A stretch of DNA of 64,000 nucleotides from the NCBI GenBank assembly GCA_025174535.1, contig JALBUN010000032.1:112415-176414 (forward strand). Direction: 5' to 3'. This document shows, in pieces, positions 1 to 10,611 of this stretch. The notes below the pieces were generated by a model. That model made no database searches and was not told the origin of the DNA. It worked only from the letters and a program-made list of their open reading frames with translations. Positions within the stretch are counted from its first letter, which is position 1; every line of letters starts with the position of its first letter. Source of the stretch: Cantharellus purpuraceus. Lineage: Eukaryota; Basidiomycota; Agaricomycetes; Cantharellales; Hydnaceae. The translations under genes and the position numbers were made by a program.

Positions 1-318
1 CATTGTGCAATGGGCAAAAATTCTTGCTTTGCGACCCACATTCTTAGCACACACATCGGGGCAGAGCTCAAGAGGATCCATATCTGCCAGCTGAACCAGA
101 TAAATGCGCAACTATTATATACCGAGGAGAGGGTCAAGCGTGCGGAGGAATACGCTTGGCGTTGCCCGGCTGCAGGATGCTTCATCAGGATGAGGGATGA
201 CACCGTGCGCCGGCACTCACTGAGCCGGCATCCTCATTCTCCCGTCCTTGCCTTCCAGTGGGGGACAGGGCTTGAGACTGTCCCATGGCGCATTGTTGAG
301 GACATCCTCAACAGTTGA
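1..318 (+). CDS. Zinc-finger-like protein, 3' end (start outside window)
   Basis: The frame is open from base 1 and ends at a TGA at 316-318. The longer relative at 22525-24048 shows the same C-terminus. About 50 residues into this piece is a C-x4-C-x11-H-x4-H pattern (CPAAGCFIRM...RRHSLSRH) that resembles a C2H2 finger, and the protein ends in a conserved-looking VPWRIVEDILNS tail. The role is unknown; nucleic-acid binding is only suggested by the Cys/His pattern. Whether this copy is a whole gene cannot be judged, because its 5' part lies outside the window. Confidence 0.5.
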   Translation, partial: HCAMGKNSCFATHILSTHIGAELKRIHICQLNQINAQLLYTEERVKRAEEYAWRCPAAGCFIRMRDDTVRRHSLSRHPHSPVLAFQWGTGLETVPWRIVEDILNS

Positions 319-835
319 ATGCGACATCCGACATCAATGGGATAGTCTCGAGTCTTGAGATGCGACCACGTATGGGCGTCCCCGTCCCTCTGAGACGCAT
401 CCAACGCTCCTCATCCTAGCGGGGTGATCTACGTGCCCCTTAAAAGCGCATTTCAGCAAGCATAACCCCGGTGTCAAGACGTACGAAATGGGACTCTGAC
501 CAGAATCGATGGGACGTGAGGAAGCGTCTTTTCGAGTCACGTGATGGCCAAGTATGTCGAATCTTGCTCATCACTGATCCGAAAGACCTTTGGATGGTAT
601 GCAGGTGCGGGAAGGAACGGATGGAGATCGACGTAGTTCCGTTGGCGGTTTGAATGTTTGTATCCGATTTGGTAGTGTGGTGGATTGAGTGATCTTTTTT
701 GGTCCTCTCCCCCGTGTATCACATACAGGATCACCTGAAATGCGGTCGCGTAGTCCATCATCACGATGCTCGGACGAGACGCCCCCTGTGCATTTTGATT
801 GTAGAGATTTATGTTTTCATATTTGTTGTAAAGCC
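319..835. other. Gap without recognisable gene
   Basis: Short open frames occur on both strands but none shows a domain I recognise. The stretch is repeated with few changes at 24049-24560. Confidence 0.5.
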
Positions 836-1174
836 CTACCGTAGGGCTGTAACAAGACGTTCATCCATATCGGCATCGTAGACGCAAGCTGAGCAAAGGG
901 CAGCTGTTGGACCACTAGTGAGATTTGGCGCTGCTACGTGTGCAGCACAGGGTGTGTGAGGAGTGGATGGCAGAGCGGGGTTTGATGTGCTTCTTACCTC
1001 CAGCTCCCGCAGTCTTCTGATAATTGCTGCATTCTCATTCCTGAGCCGATCCAACATCTTCTGCAGCAGATCCTTCCAATTATGCGCTCGACTATCACGT
1101 GGGACACGTTGGACGCCCGTGCCCTCACGTGAAATCTCCTTGCGGGGGTCAAAGAGTGTTTCTTCCAGTTCCTC
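836..1174 (-). pseudogene. MAD1: MAD1-like fragment (linker region)
   Basis: On the minus strand one open frame reads EELEETLFDPRKEI, then an NWKDLLQKMLDRLRNENA stretch and RRLRELE. The decayed MAD1 gene at 19661-21500 has the same order: an EEL-type helix, a short R/P-rich linker, then MDRLRNENAALLRWLEELE. In fungal Mad1, a spindle-checkpoint coiled-coil protein, this lies just before the C-terminal domain. Only this middle piece is present, with no start or C-terminus. The copy at 24561-24812 has lost 89 bp from its centre, including the DRLRNENA part. Confidence 0.5.
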
Positions 1175-1559
1175 GATTTACAAATTCTGGATTCATTTCA
1201 GCCTAGATCCCTCCGCATCAAGGCTCTCTATGGGCGCAGATGCAGCAGTGAGAGGATGTAAGTAGCTGGTATGCCGCCGCCGTGTGACCCTGTGTCAGAA
1301 TTTGAAAATATTGACGTTTGAAAAATGCATTGTTCTAGGAAGAGCATGGCACACTAAAAGCGACTGGGGAGGGTAAAACAAGGTGGGATGATGAGGGCAT
1401 GGAGCATGTGATGAGAATGGGAGCGATGTGAAATAGTTGCGGCACCATGGACATGTGGAAAATTGGGTATGCGCCCTCAACATGCTATCAGATGCATTAA
1501 CTCATGTCGTCCCAATCGACGTATCAGTCATCACCGCATCCCTCTGACACGCACTTTTT

Positions 1560-2215
1560 AATAAGCAGATTTGCACACAGGCAACCGTACTCACCATTCC
1601 GGCAATCGCACGCGCCAAAATCAACATATCCTTTGAAGGCGCAAGGCCACACAACAGTGTTCCACTGCATTCCCTGCACAGGCGTGAAGCACAGTAAAAA
1701 CGAGTAGAACGACCATACTAAACAACGTGAGACCCAGCAGCATGGCACCTTTGCGTCCAAGAATAGCCATGGGTCTTCCTGAAATCAGTGTAAGTAATGG
1801 CGATCTTTATAGATCACCCATGGCCTGGATCATACCATATAACGTGAAACAGCAGATAAAAGGTAGGGTGCTAGGGATGACGACTTGTGGGTCTGCACGC
1901 AAGCATACATGTTGGGCATGTGACAATCGGCCATATAACAGACGCATTTACCTGCTGAAAGGAAGTCCAAATAGGCGAGATAAGTGCTTTGCGTGTGTTT
2001 ACTAAGTTGCTTTACTAGATTCACAACACGCTACACATACCTACTATCGTCCCTACCATCACCACTTCCCAAATCGGTACAATACGTCCCAATTGGCACA
2101 GATCCTCCAGGGCAACAAGAAACACCGCACTCCCAAGACCCGTCAATACCCATATCAACACGATCCTAGATACCTTGTTCAGATAACTTTGAAACATTCG
2201 AAATCGGCTGGACAT
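1560..2215 (-). pseudogene. DHA2-type MFS transporter fragment
   Basis: Minus-strand pieces fit the N-terminal part of a 14-TM drug:H+ antiporter. TM1-like sequence (SRIVLIWVLTGLGSAVFLVALE) lies near 2110-2175. Motif-A-like ILGRKGAMLLGLTLFSM lies near 1700-1775, followed by VLHACAGNA. A possible 35-nt intron then joins to DMLILARAIAGM and a GTGAGT donor near 1605. The rest of the transporter is missing and frames are broken between the pieces. The same fragment is in copy 2 of the duplication. The call rests on motif order only. Confidence 0.45.
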
Positions 2216-3520
2216 TTCCTGGGCGGAAAGACTTCCTAGTGAGATATGTAAGCGATAAACTGCACGAAATTGGCCTTGCCGCTCCTGTCGGTGCCTGCGG
2301 GGTTCTCTCGACGTCGTGGAGACTAAGGAACGGCGTGAATAACACAAAAATTTCAGACACCATCGTTCACACACAGTGATTTCATGTAATTCATTAGCAG
2401 GCACCGGGCGAGCACGAAGATGCCTAGTGTGAAACGATGGAATGATTGTGTCAAATCGACCCACCACTTGATCCATTGTAGGCCGTTTCACTAAAATGAA
2501 AATATGCTGGTAATAGTCCATGAGCAAGATAGTGAAAGACGCCAGTCACACACGCCTCCAAAAAAACTGTGTTGATTCATTTCAAAGATAGTAGACATCC
2601 GTGGCGAAAGGTTGCTAGCTTGATCATATCTTGACTTGTGCATTGATGGCGTAGAATATGGCAAGTTTGAGAATGGAATGTATTCGGGAACCGATCTATC
2701 CATGGCATGAATGGGTAATTCGAGCGGTGGACCTGCCTCGGGCTCATAATGATGAGATAATCCAAAATCCATGAGATAATACTTTCGTGGTCGCTCAGTG
2801 CACATTTGATGGTTTGCATGTCCATCATTGTTCATAAGAGACCAGCTTTGTATGGGATGAAATCCCTTAGAATATAATTTTGTGCCATCCTCATGATATT
2901 TGGTCCAGAGCAGTCACTTGGGGGAAACTAATGAGTGACAAGCGGTGGATATGTAGTGTTTGAATTTTGTACCAATGAGCAATATGATACTTGTGCATCA
3001 ATTGAAGGCTCTGGAACTCATATCATTGGTATCATATTGAAAGGCCTTGAATGCAACACACCTCAGAACTGCCTGTCAAACTCCATAAACTCACTAACTG
3101 TCTTGAATTGAGGCAATTTTTAATGCTGGAGAAGTGGCATCACAAATGATATCATGATCTTTGTAGTCTGGAAGGAGAATATTGAGACTTGGTACACAAT
3201 GGTTGCCAAGGCCTGACACCAAGTTTTCACTTGAAAAATACTGCCCTAGCTTGATTTAGAATGGATGTTTCAAATGAACAATCATCTTGAGCATCACAAC
3301 TTTGCCATCTGACACCCTTGTAGCATCAAGAACCCTCAGGTGTTGAGCATCATGTAAGTTGCACATCTCTATATTTGACAGTCCATGTACCCAACAGCGG
3401 ATACTATCATCACGCTTCCTCTGGCTTATCACTCCCTTGCCAGGAAGGCACCCATCCCAGGTGGTGAAGCATGTACCAACAGGAGGCAAGCCATGATTGA
3501 TACAATGCCCAAAAGCTTTC
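2216..3520 (-). pseudogene. Protein kinase remnant
   Basis: Read on the minus strand, pieces appear in kinase order. An N-lobe with VLDATRVSDGKVVMLKMI (VAIK-like lysine) is at 3256-3489. NHCVP and a catalytic-loop relic, LMHKYHIAHWYK, follow near 2960-3220. KYYLMDFGLSHHYEPE (DFG) is near 2740-2780, and the C-lobe tail RPTMDQVVGRFD near 2440-2480. Frames shift between pieces, and the HRD motif reads HWY, so catalysis is not expected. This resembles a kinase family common in basidiomycetes. The tail runs straight into transporter sequence. Confidence 0.6.
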
Positions 3521-3639
3521 AGATGTAAAAAGAGAAAGGTTCTTGTCCTCTGAATACAAACATTCCACCATAGTCTTTGGAAGTTTTTGCAGTGTTATGC
3601 TACAGTGTTTTCAAAACACCTTGATGTGTGTCTTTTTTT

Positions 3640-3912
3640 TCTTTTTTTCTTAGAGGCACCAGCTGCAATCAGGCACCCAAACAACAATGGCTTTTTGTCA
3701 TATAAGTCAAGATATCAAGCAGTGAGCTCTATGTCTATTGGATGATGAATACATTCCAGAAGTGGTTTGTTCAATTCTCAGTGTATCTCAAAGCAGTTTG
3801 ACTTGCTGGGCCCACAATCTCAATAAGTGGGAGATGTAGTTCCACCTTGGAACCCTCTTCAAAGCTGACCTTACTCCTTGAATGCAACAGAGATCAACAG
3901 CCTGATTGAAAC
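3640..3912 (+). pseudogene. Tc1/mariner-like transposase N-terminus, cut by an LTR
   Basis: This is the decayed counterpart of 27315-27683, where the reading frame is clearer. The sequence stops within NATEINSLIET at 3912, exactly where a retroelement LTR begins. The rest of the helix-turn-helix region seen in copy 2 is absent here. Confidence 0.5.
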
Positions 3913-4156
3913 TGTAAGTATCCCTTACTTACTATAGTATATAATTATAATTAATGTATGCAGCATTCCATTAAGGAATGCTATCTTCTTGGTAACTATA
4001 TGTGCCCATAGGGTGCATATGTATAGTTATTATGTAAGCCAGTGGACCCAAGTACATGTGTGGGTCCACATATAGTAGACAGACACACTGTACAGCACAT
4101 CACACAACCAATATACTTGGTTGAGTTCTGTGTAACAGTGTGAACACCAATTTACA
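3913..4156 (+). repeat. LTR of hairpin-rich element H1
   Basis: It begins TGTAAGTA and ends TTTACA, about 244 bp. The solo LTR at 53270-53542 is homologous along its length. Within it are perfect stems: AGCATTCC/GGAATGCT, GTGGACCCA/TGGGTCCAC and AACCAA/TTGGTT. Confidence 0.75.
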
Positions 4157-4517
4157 CTTTCTTGAACTTCCAAAGGAAGAATCAATTGATTCTTCCTCAT
4201 TATTGAAGTTTCTAGTCAATACTAGAAAACTGGCTGTTGCTGGTGTACAGATGTATACCAACCCCCCAGTTGCTCATATAAGTGAGCAACTAGTAGACTA
4301 ACTTAGTTAGTCTACAAAGATAGAAGAAAGAAAGGAGTCATCATAATGATGACTTGCAGTGGAGTGAGTCATGCCCAGGACATCATAAATGATGAATGGT
4401 GGTGCATAGCCAGCAGCAGAAGGGGAGCTAGACCCTAGAGAAGTTGTAGGGACTTCTCATAAGGAGGACTTTAGGAGAGAGTCATCGCGGTTGTGAGACC
4501 ACACAGACAATTGCACA

Positions 4518-5271
4518 ATGGATCATCTGTTGAACAGGAACCCCTCATTGAGTGGTTCTCTGATTAGAGAAGAAAGGAGGAGACAGTCATTAACTGCCTC
4601 CAATGTTCCTAAAGGAAAGGAATGTGCTCAATATATGAGCACAAGTAGAAGTAGCAATACTTCTACTGGGGAATCACACAGCATGGAGCAGTGTGAAACC
4701 CACAGGTCAATTGTGAGATTGACCAAACAACTCATGTGTAATCAACATGAGATGAAGAGCATTAGCAAAGCTAGTGCTCAGGCAGCCAAGATGGCTGCCA
4801 AAGCAGGACATGCTGCCACTACTATGAGGCAGCAAATTGCAGAGCTAGGAACAATGTTAAAATCACTCCAAGAGAATTCTGAGCAATGCAGGTCACATCA
4901 CCAAAGATCAGATTCTCAATGAGAATCTGAATCTGGAGAGTCTGGATCTCCCCAGGGTGAGAGGATCCAACCAAATGATTGGTTGGACAGAGGAAATGAG
5001 ATTCCCTCAATGGAGGGAATCAGAGACCCAGTAATCCCTGTAAGGCAAGGATTACTGATCCAGATTGAGGAGGAAACTCCTCAATCTATGGCAAAGGAGC
5101 TCAATCAAGAGATTGAGCTATGGAAATAATGAGAAGTTGAGGCTTCTTGTAAACACAGATTAGACCTTGAATGGAAGGTTAAACATGCAGAGCAGGAGCT
5201 TGGCCAGCTGTTTAGAGAGCAGCAGCCCCAGCAAGAGCTCAATGTGGCTGTTGACTTAAACCAACAGTCGT
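4518..5271 (+). pseudogene. Gag-region coiled-coil protein of H1
   Basis: An ATG at 4518 opens a 134-codon frame (MDHLLNRNPSLSGSL...) that stops at TGA 4920-4922. The same frame then continues, interrupted only by a TAA-TGA pair near 5129 and a TGA near 5270. The translated protein is polar and rich in Gln, Glu and Lys, with a probable coiled coil in the second half (KHRLDLEWKVKHAEQELGQL). No zinc knuckle or protease is present. It probably corresponds to the region before the Gag core seen in H2. Hairpins run through the coding sequence, for example 4624-4630/4636-4642 and 4645-4653/4658-4666. Confidence 0.55.
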
Positions 5272-5597
5272 GACATGCGCTGAACAGTTATCAGCATGTA
5301 CAAGCAGTGGGCCTTTCAGGAGACACCTGTATGGAAACCACCTTTTCCCTATCAAATTCCATTTATGCAGCACCAATGTGCTATACTTTGCTTTTCCATT
5401 CCTAAATATCAGCATATATTTGATGCTTGTACCTGGAATGGACTTATTCAAATATTCCCTAATTTGTCATATTTTTTTGGGAATATTTCATGCAGAACTC
5501 AGCCCAGAATCATTTATTTCTGCTGTGCTACAGTTGTGGACCCATAGGCACCCACAAACCTTCACACAGCCGGCTCTCCCCCTTTGGACCAGGCATT

Positions 5598-6331
5598 TGT
5601 TATTTGGAAGACTGGACTTCTAGGGAACAGAGGGGGAACAGAGGGGATAGGAGGAATAGGAGCACATAGGAGGCTCAGGAGGTTGAGGGGGAGGTAGGAA
5701 AGCGAGGGGAAATGGTTAGGAGGGAAGAGGAGAAGCCCCTGTAAGCTCCACACACATCAGATCATTCTCCTATATTTCTTTTATATTTTATTTCATCATT
5801 TTTTCCCTATTGGCTCCACCCCCCATTTCGTTTTTATCACAAGTTTCTTTCCCATGTTTCAAATGACACAGAACTTTTATCACGAGTTATTAGCATGCAT
5901 ATCTTGTATAAAACACGCCTAGCTAGATATGCAATGGACTAGAGAATTTTACTCTCACTTGTTTTTGTTGACTGTGTCTGAACTATTCGTTTCTGGAATA
6001 ACTCCAGAACGAACGCATATTTCTACAATCTTTTGCATACTCTTCCAGAGTATTGCAACATATATTCGAATCCCAGTTTTCGAAGCCTAAGCTCCACTGG
6101 TTGATTTTCTATTAAGCATTTACTCTCGTTCAAGTCATCTGCTCCTGATCCCTGCTTAAATTGTCAATATCTAGACGAAGATCACACCAAATCCCATCAA
6201 ACTTCGTAGGAAGATACTACTCAAGTATATCTTCAATTCGACTACGCATACATCCAGCTCCCATCACTCCCTCTGTCTCTATTCGAAATCTACTCTCCAC
6301 ACACCCCCAGCAAGGCGAAATTTTTTCAACA
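5598..6331 (-). repeat. Solo LTR, family T, copy 1
   Basis: It reads TGTTATTTGG to TTTTTTCAACA (734 bp) and is flanked by the direct 5-bp repeat GCATT at 5593-5597 and 6332-6336. Three relatives lie at 6884-7629, 8883-9649 and 12536-13282. No internal element sequence adjoins it, so it is a solo LTR left by recombination. The minus sign here only marks orientation relative to the copy at 6884-7629; the transcriptional direction is not known. Confidence 0.9.
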
Positions 6332-6336
6332 GCATT

Positions 6337-6883
6337 CAGCCTGAATTCAAGCTCAGATGTCTCTGATCAATAAATATTCTCTAACTTGACAACCACAGCC
6401 TCTGAGGGCACTATTTTCCATGGAGATCATCACCTGAGATGTGGCTATCCATGGCTGTCCAAACCAGTGCAGAAAACAGGGTAGACATCTTTCTTTTTGC
6501 CTGATCAGTGCCTAGTTCAGGGATCAGATCAGCTGATGGGTGATCAGATCAGGTGATTGCCTTGGAATATTCTACCCCTTTCCATAACATTCTCGCTGTT
6601 TCCTTCTATTATTAGATAGAACATTCCAGAACCATTATTCAGCTCCTGATCAGTGTTAGTCCAGTAATCAGAACCTGTGATTGGCTTGGAATATTCTACC
6701 CCTTTCTTCCACCTTCCACAACTTTCCAGTAGTTTCCATCTATTAATAGGTAGAATATTCCAGAAGCATTAGTCAGCTCCTGTAAATACAATATATAAGG
6801 AGGTCATTCTGCCTCTGAAATAGCAACATATTCTACCACTTCTACCCATCTTCTGCACACCAGTGTGACTAGAGTGACATACA
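6337..6883. repeat. LTR-like spacer with a two-copy tandem repeat
   Basis: No gene is visible. Two imperfect copies of a unit of about 120 bp, at roughly 6541-6665 and 6670-6781, share GGAATATTCTACCCCTTTC and ATTCCAGAA. A TATA-like AATATATAAGG lies near 6792. The stretch could be an older LTR, but its ends are not defined. Confidence 0.45.
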
Positions 6884-7629
6884 TGTTGAAAAAAAATTTT
6901 GCCTTGCTGGGGGTGTGTGGAGAGTAGATTTCAAATAGAGACAGAGGGAGTGATGGCAACTGGATGTATGCATAGTCGAATTGAAGATATACTTGAGTAG
7001 TATCTTCCTACGAAGTCTGATGAGATCTGGTGTGATCTTCGTCTAGATATTGACAATTTGAGCAGGGATCAGGAGCAGATGACTCGAACGAGAGTAAATG
7101 CTTAATAGAACATCAACAAGTGGAGCTTAGGCTTCACAAACTGGGATTCAAATATATGTTGCAATACTCTGGAAGAGTATGCAAAAGATTGTAGAAATAC
7201 GCGTTTGTTCTGGTGTTATTCCAGAAACAAATAGTTCAGACACAGTCAACAAAAACAGGTGAGAGCAAATTCTCTGGTCTATTGCATATCTAGCTAGGCA
7301 TGTTTTATACAAGATATGCATGCTAATAACTCGTGATAAAAGTTCTGTGTTATGTGAATAAAGGGAAAGTGATTTATGATAAAAAGAATGGGGGGGTGAT
7401 GTCAAATAGGAAAAAATGACGAAATAAATCAAAAGAAAAATTAGGGTGAATGTTCAAATCATTGTGGAGCTTACAGGGACTCCTCCTTTCCCCTCTCAGT
7501 CATTTCCCCTTGTCTCCTTTTCCCCTTGTCTCCTTCAAGCTCCTGAGCCTCCTATATGCTCCTATCCCTCCTATCCCCTCTGTTCCTCCCTCTCCTTTTC
7601 TCCCCAGAAGTTTGGTCTTCCAAATAACA
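6884..7629 (+). repeat. Solo LTR, family T, copy 2
   Basis: It reads TGTTGAAAAA to CCAAATAACA (746 bp), in reverse orientation to the copy at 5598-6331. It is flanked by the direct repeat ATACA at 6879-6883 and 7630-7634. The pair of opposite solo LTRs makes a long inverted repeat that could be mistaken for a foldback element; the separate target duplications show two insertions. Confidence 0.9.
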
Positions 7630-7634
7630 ATACA

Positions 7635-8124
7635 GTGTCATCCTCTATCTCAGTAACTGTTGATTACCAGTTCAAGGATCTTTTACAGTTGTATAACTGT
7701 GCTTGATTGCACTCAAAGTAGTGATATTCCTGCTTTGGGCATGAGTGTAGTATCTGCCTCACGTGACTACAAATCTACAGGGTGAGATTGTCTGTCGATA
7801 GTCCTGCCATTAGTGCTCTTGTTTAAGTTACTAGTGTGTACTGCCTTTGCAGAGCATTAGAAGCTTGAACTCATGTGAAGCAGTTGCTAGACTACTTTAC
7901 ACATCGCTGTTACCCGCTTCTGAGTGCCACTGGTTGGACGGTTGGATTCATCCACCTACTTCCTTTAGCCTCTAAGTGCATTCCCCTCTTTTTGGAATAT
8001 CTGGACCCCTAAGCGTCCATGAACTCTAGACTCTGGAAGTCTTATTCATTTCTTGCTGCTAAGAAACATATTACCTTTCTGCATATAGTCTGCATTGACC
8101 AATACAAAGGATTGTAACCAAAGT
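7635..8124. other. Gap without recognisable gene
   Basis: AT-rich sequence between a solo LTR and an element fragment. I find no coding, repeat or RNA signal here. Confidence 0.4.
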
Positions 8125-8251
8125 ACAAATGTTAAATCATTTCTGGAGTTGTGCTGCAGCAGGGTTTGATATTCTTCTCAGCTGTTCATTCACGGAATTG
8201 TGGTAATTTAGAGTTTGCCCTAACACCATAATTTTGCGGGTTCCAACACCC
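8125..8251 (+). repeat. Direct repeat before the H2 gag, copy 1
   Basis: About 125 bp (from GTTAAATCATTTCTGGAG to TTTTGCGGGTTCC) recur at 10495-10611. Copy 1 precedes a gag start region, while copy 2 sits between gag and a pol remnant. The repeat may be an LTR end or a recombination scar. Confidence 0.7.
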
Positions 8252-8738
8252 ACCATGAGCAACAAGATACCCAATGGGTACCTCAAGAAGATGTTCCCAT
8301 AACAGGGAACAATCAGTGCCATTGACCCTAGAGGTTCAAGGCATACCAGATCAATTGGATACAATTGATCCTATCAATGGCATTGCTCGCATGGTGCGAG
8401 TAGCCATAGTCAATAATAGAGATACAGACCCAGAGAAGTCTGTACTTGCCAAGGCAGGCATTAAGGTATCACCTCCTGAGCAATACACAGGAGGTGTGGA
8501 TCTCAAAGAGTTCAAGATTGTTGTAGCCGGCATGCTACAATGGCTGAAGATGAATAATCTTCTAGGGCCATCAAGTACAAAGTTTCAACTATTGTACTTA
8601 GGCACTCGCCTTAAAGGCAAGGCCCAGGAATGGTTCTACAGGAATGTAGAACACTATGACAGGGCAGTCCAAGACTGGACCCTGGAAACTGCAATCCAAG
8701 GATTGCAGCATAGATTCCCAAAGTCTGGGTTGTGGTGA
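8252..8738 (+). pseudogene. Gypsy-type Gag core, part 1 (element H2)
   Basis: After an early frameshift the frame reads a Gag-like core: VSPPEQYTGG, then LKEFKIVVAGMLQWL, LLYLGTRLKGKAQEWFYRNV and LETAIQGLQHRF. This order (PPEPYxG, single-helix core, LxGxAQxW) is typical of Ty3/gypsy capsid proteins of mushrooms. The frame is lost after QHRF. The continuation is found at 10008-10494, repeating about 40 bp. Nearly every 25-40 bases contain a perfect stem-loop, such as GATCAATTG/CAATTGATC and CTGCAATCC/GGATTGCAG. Confidence 0.75.
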
Positions 8739-8882
8739 CCAAAACTGTTGGAAATATGTAAGAAAGGCTTGCTGTTGTAGCTCCTACACCTGCATAGATT
8801 GTGGACATGTCTCAGATTGACTGTTTGACAACTGCTGGGGATTTCTGATCCTTTGCATGCACCAATTATCACGAGTTGGAAC

Positions 8883-9649
8883 TGTTATTTAAATAATGTA
8901 AATAATTGCTTTGCTGGAGTATAGTGACGAGCAGAAGTCGAATAGAAAGTGGAGCAGTGGTGGGAACTGGATGTATGCGTAGTCGAATTGAAGATATACT
9001 TGAGTAGTATCTTCCTACGAAATTTGATGGGATTTGGTGTGATCTTCGTCTAGATATTGACAATTTGAGCAGGGATCAGGAGCAGATGACTCGAACGAGA
9101 GTAAATGCTTAATAGAAAAATAGCCAGTTATTGTATGGCTTCGTAATTCGAGATTCGAGTTGGATATGCAATATTCTAATAGAATATGCAAAAGCTAATA
9201 GAAATACGCGTTCGTTCTGGAGATATTCTAGATATGAATAGATTCAGACACACAGACAGAAACAGGTGAGAGGAAATTCTCTAGTCTATTCAAGTGCATT
9301 ACAGATGTGATTTATATATGATACTAAGTCCTATGAATGAGTGAAGTCATTCATAAATGTCCTGAGTCAATGATGGGATGGATGATGAGATGATGATGGG
9401 GGGAAGTGTCCATGATGATGAAATGATGAAAATAAAAGCAAAAATAATGTCCAGGAAGTTCTGGAACTCACAGGGGCTTCTCCTGTTCCCTATTCCATTT
9501 CTGTAACCGTCCTCCTTTACCCCCTTTGTCCCTCAAAACCTCCTGAGCCTCCTATATGCTCCTGTTCCCCCCCTGTCCCCTGTAATCCCCCTCTCCTCTC
9601 CCTTCTCCCCAGAAGTCTGGCAGCTAGACGTCCAGCAGCTGGAACAACA
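8883..9649 (+). repeat. Solo LTR, family T, copy 3
   Basis: It reads TGTTATTTAAATAATG to GGAACAACA (767 bp), flanked by the direct repeat GGAAC at 8878-8882 and 9650-9654. It is in the same orientation as the copy at 6884-7629. Confidence 0.9.
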
Positions 9650-9786
9650 GGAACAATTAAGCCACATGGCAATGTAGGTGAGCTGATTAGCAGATGATGT
9701 CCTCTCGGCATGCAGGTACCATTGTTCAGGTTTAGCAGTTGTACAGGTCTTTCTTTGATGCATTGCAAATTCCTCCAAGCCTTTCT

Positions 9787-9793
9787 GCTATAA
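9787..9793 (+). promoter_or_regulatory. TATA box before a small ORF
   Basis: TATAAAA lies 60 bases before the ATG at 9853, a usual core-promoter spacing, and supports the small secreted-protein reading. Confidence 0.4.
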
Positions 9794-9852
9794 AAGAGAC
9801 TCACCGCAATCCCATGGAGTAACTCACCAGAGGAAAGCCCAACCATACTACA

Positions 9853-9942
9853 ATGTGCTCTTTCACTACTCTCTTCTTTGCTGCCATTATGTGTGCAGCC
9901 ACCTTTGTGAATGCTGCACCACTTGGTAAAGTGAATCCTTGA
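9853..9942 (+). pseudogene. Small secreted-protein-like ORF, probably truncated
   Basis: The ATG starts a 29-residue frame. Its first 21 residues form a good signal peptide: hydrophobic LFFAAIMCAATF, then a VNA-A cleavage-like site. The frame ends in TGA. It stays open beyond, apart from a second TGA, until the duplicated gag sequence at 10008. Both stops could come from CGA by C-to-T change. No family is recognised. It could be the remains of a short secreted protein or a chance reading. Confidence 0.35.
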
Positions 9943-10007
9943 GGCAATCTGAACACTAATTCATCAGTTATACATGTTAGACCTTGAACGCCGTCAAACT
10001 GCCACTG

Positions 10008-10494
10008 CAGTAGACCCTGGAAACTGCAATCCAAGGATTTCAGCATAGATTCCTACACAACCTGATGCATCATCATGTGTAAAATAAATTTGACTCTGTA
10101 ACACAGGGTCAAAGGACCGTTCATGAATTAATGAATGATCTAGATTAGTATGTGGGCCATATGATAATGCCACTGGATGCATACACATACAGGAAGAGGT
10201 TTGTAACTGCAATGTGTGAACCTCTGAGACAAGAAGCCCTCAAGAAGGGCTTCAATGCTGAGTTTAGCAGTATCAAGCAGTTGTATGAAACTGCTCAAAT
10301 GATAGAGGAAGCAATGTGATACCACCATGGTATGTGACACCTGGAGAACACAACTAACGTGTCTTCCTCAACCCATAGACCAGTAGTCAATAGAACTACT
10401 GGTATGATGAATGCAGGGAGTCAACCCATGCCCCATGGACATGTATACGGCTCCCAATACCCACTCACAACAAGCGAGTGTGCCAAGGCCAGAA
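10008..10494 (+). pseudogene. Gypsy-type Gag, part 2 (element H2)
   Basis: It resumes at LETAIQGFQHRFLHN and continues through QGQRTVHELMNDLD, TYRKRFVTAMCEPLRQEALK and QLYETAQMIEEAM, as in gypsy Gag C-terminal halves. Four stops (TAA, TAG, TGA, TGA) interrupt the frame. No zinc knuckle follows, because sequence switches to the 10495 repeat. Stems such as GAAGCCCT/AGGGCTTC and CCAGTAGT/ACTACTGG continue the hairpin pattern. Confidence 0.7.
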
Positions 10495-10611
10495 CAAATG
10501 TTAAATTGTTTCTGGAGTTGTGCTGCAGTAGGATTTGATATTCTTCTCAGCTGTTCATTCATGGAATTGTGGTGATTTAGAGTTTGCCCTAACACCATAA
10601 TTTTGCGGGTT
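10495..10611 (+). repeat. Direct repeat, copy 2
   Basis: This is the second copy of 8125-8251. It joins the H2 gag to an unrelated gypsy pol remnant. Confidence 0.7.

Larger units (their letters stand above)
1..3912. repeat. Segmental duplication, copy 1
   Basis: The first base of the window matches base 23731, and the match runs to 3912 (27540 in the other copy) with scattered substitutions and small indels. It covers several unrelated gene fragments, so this is a duplication of a composite segment and not one transposon. The left limit is outside the window. The right limit in this copy is the start of a retroelement LTR at 3913, while copy 2 continues into more transposase sequence. Confidence 0.95.
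3913..5597 (+). mobile_element. Hairpin-rich gypsy-type element H1, 5' part
   Basis: It starts with an LTR (3913-4156), followed by a leader and a gag-region ORF. No pol is present. It ends where a solo LTR is inserted at 5598. Leader and coding sequence alike are tiled with short perfect inverted repeats, for example a 24-base palindrome at 4174-4197 and stems at 4269-4276/4283-4290 and 4293-4302/4306-4315. The insertion interrupts the transposase remnant in copy 1 of the segmental duplication, so it arrived after the duplication or replaced the end of that copy. Confidence 0.7.

Noticed and set aside
1524..1760. CFEM-like cysteine-rich peptide on the minus strand (CDCRNGEYGCLC...KKCVSEGCGDD)
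   Set aside because: The same bases in another frame give transporter motifs (ILARAIAGM) ending at a GTGAGT donor, so the Cys-rich reading is probably intron and shadow. It is not fully excluded.
5598..7629. Foldback transposon with 740-bp terminal inverted repeats
   Set aside because: Each arm has its own perfect 5-bp direct repeat (GCATT and ATACA), so these are two solo LTRs in opposite orientation.
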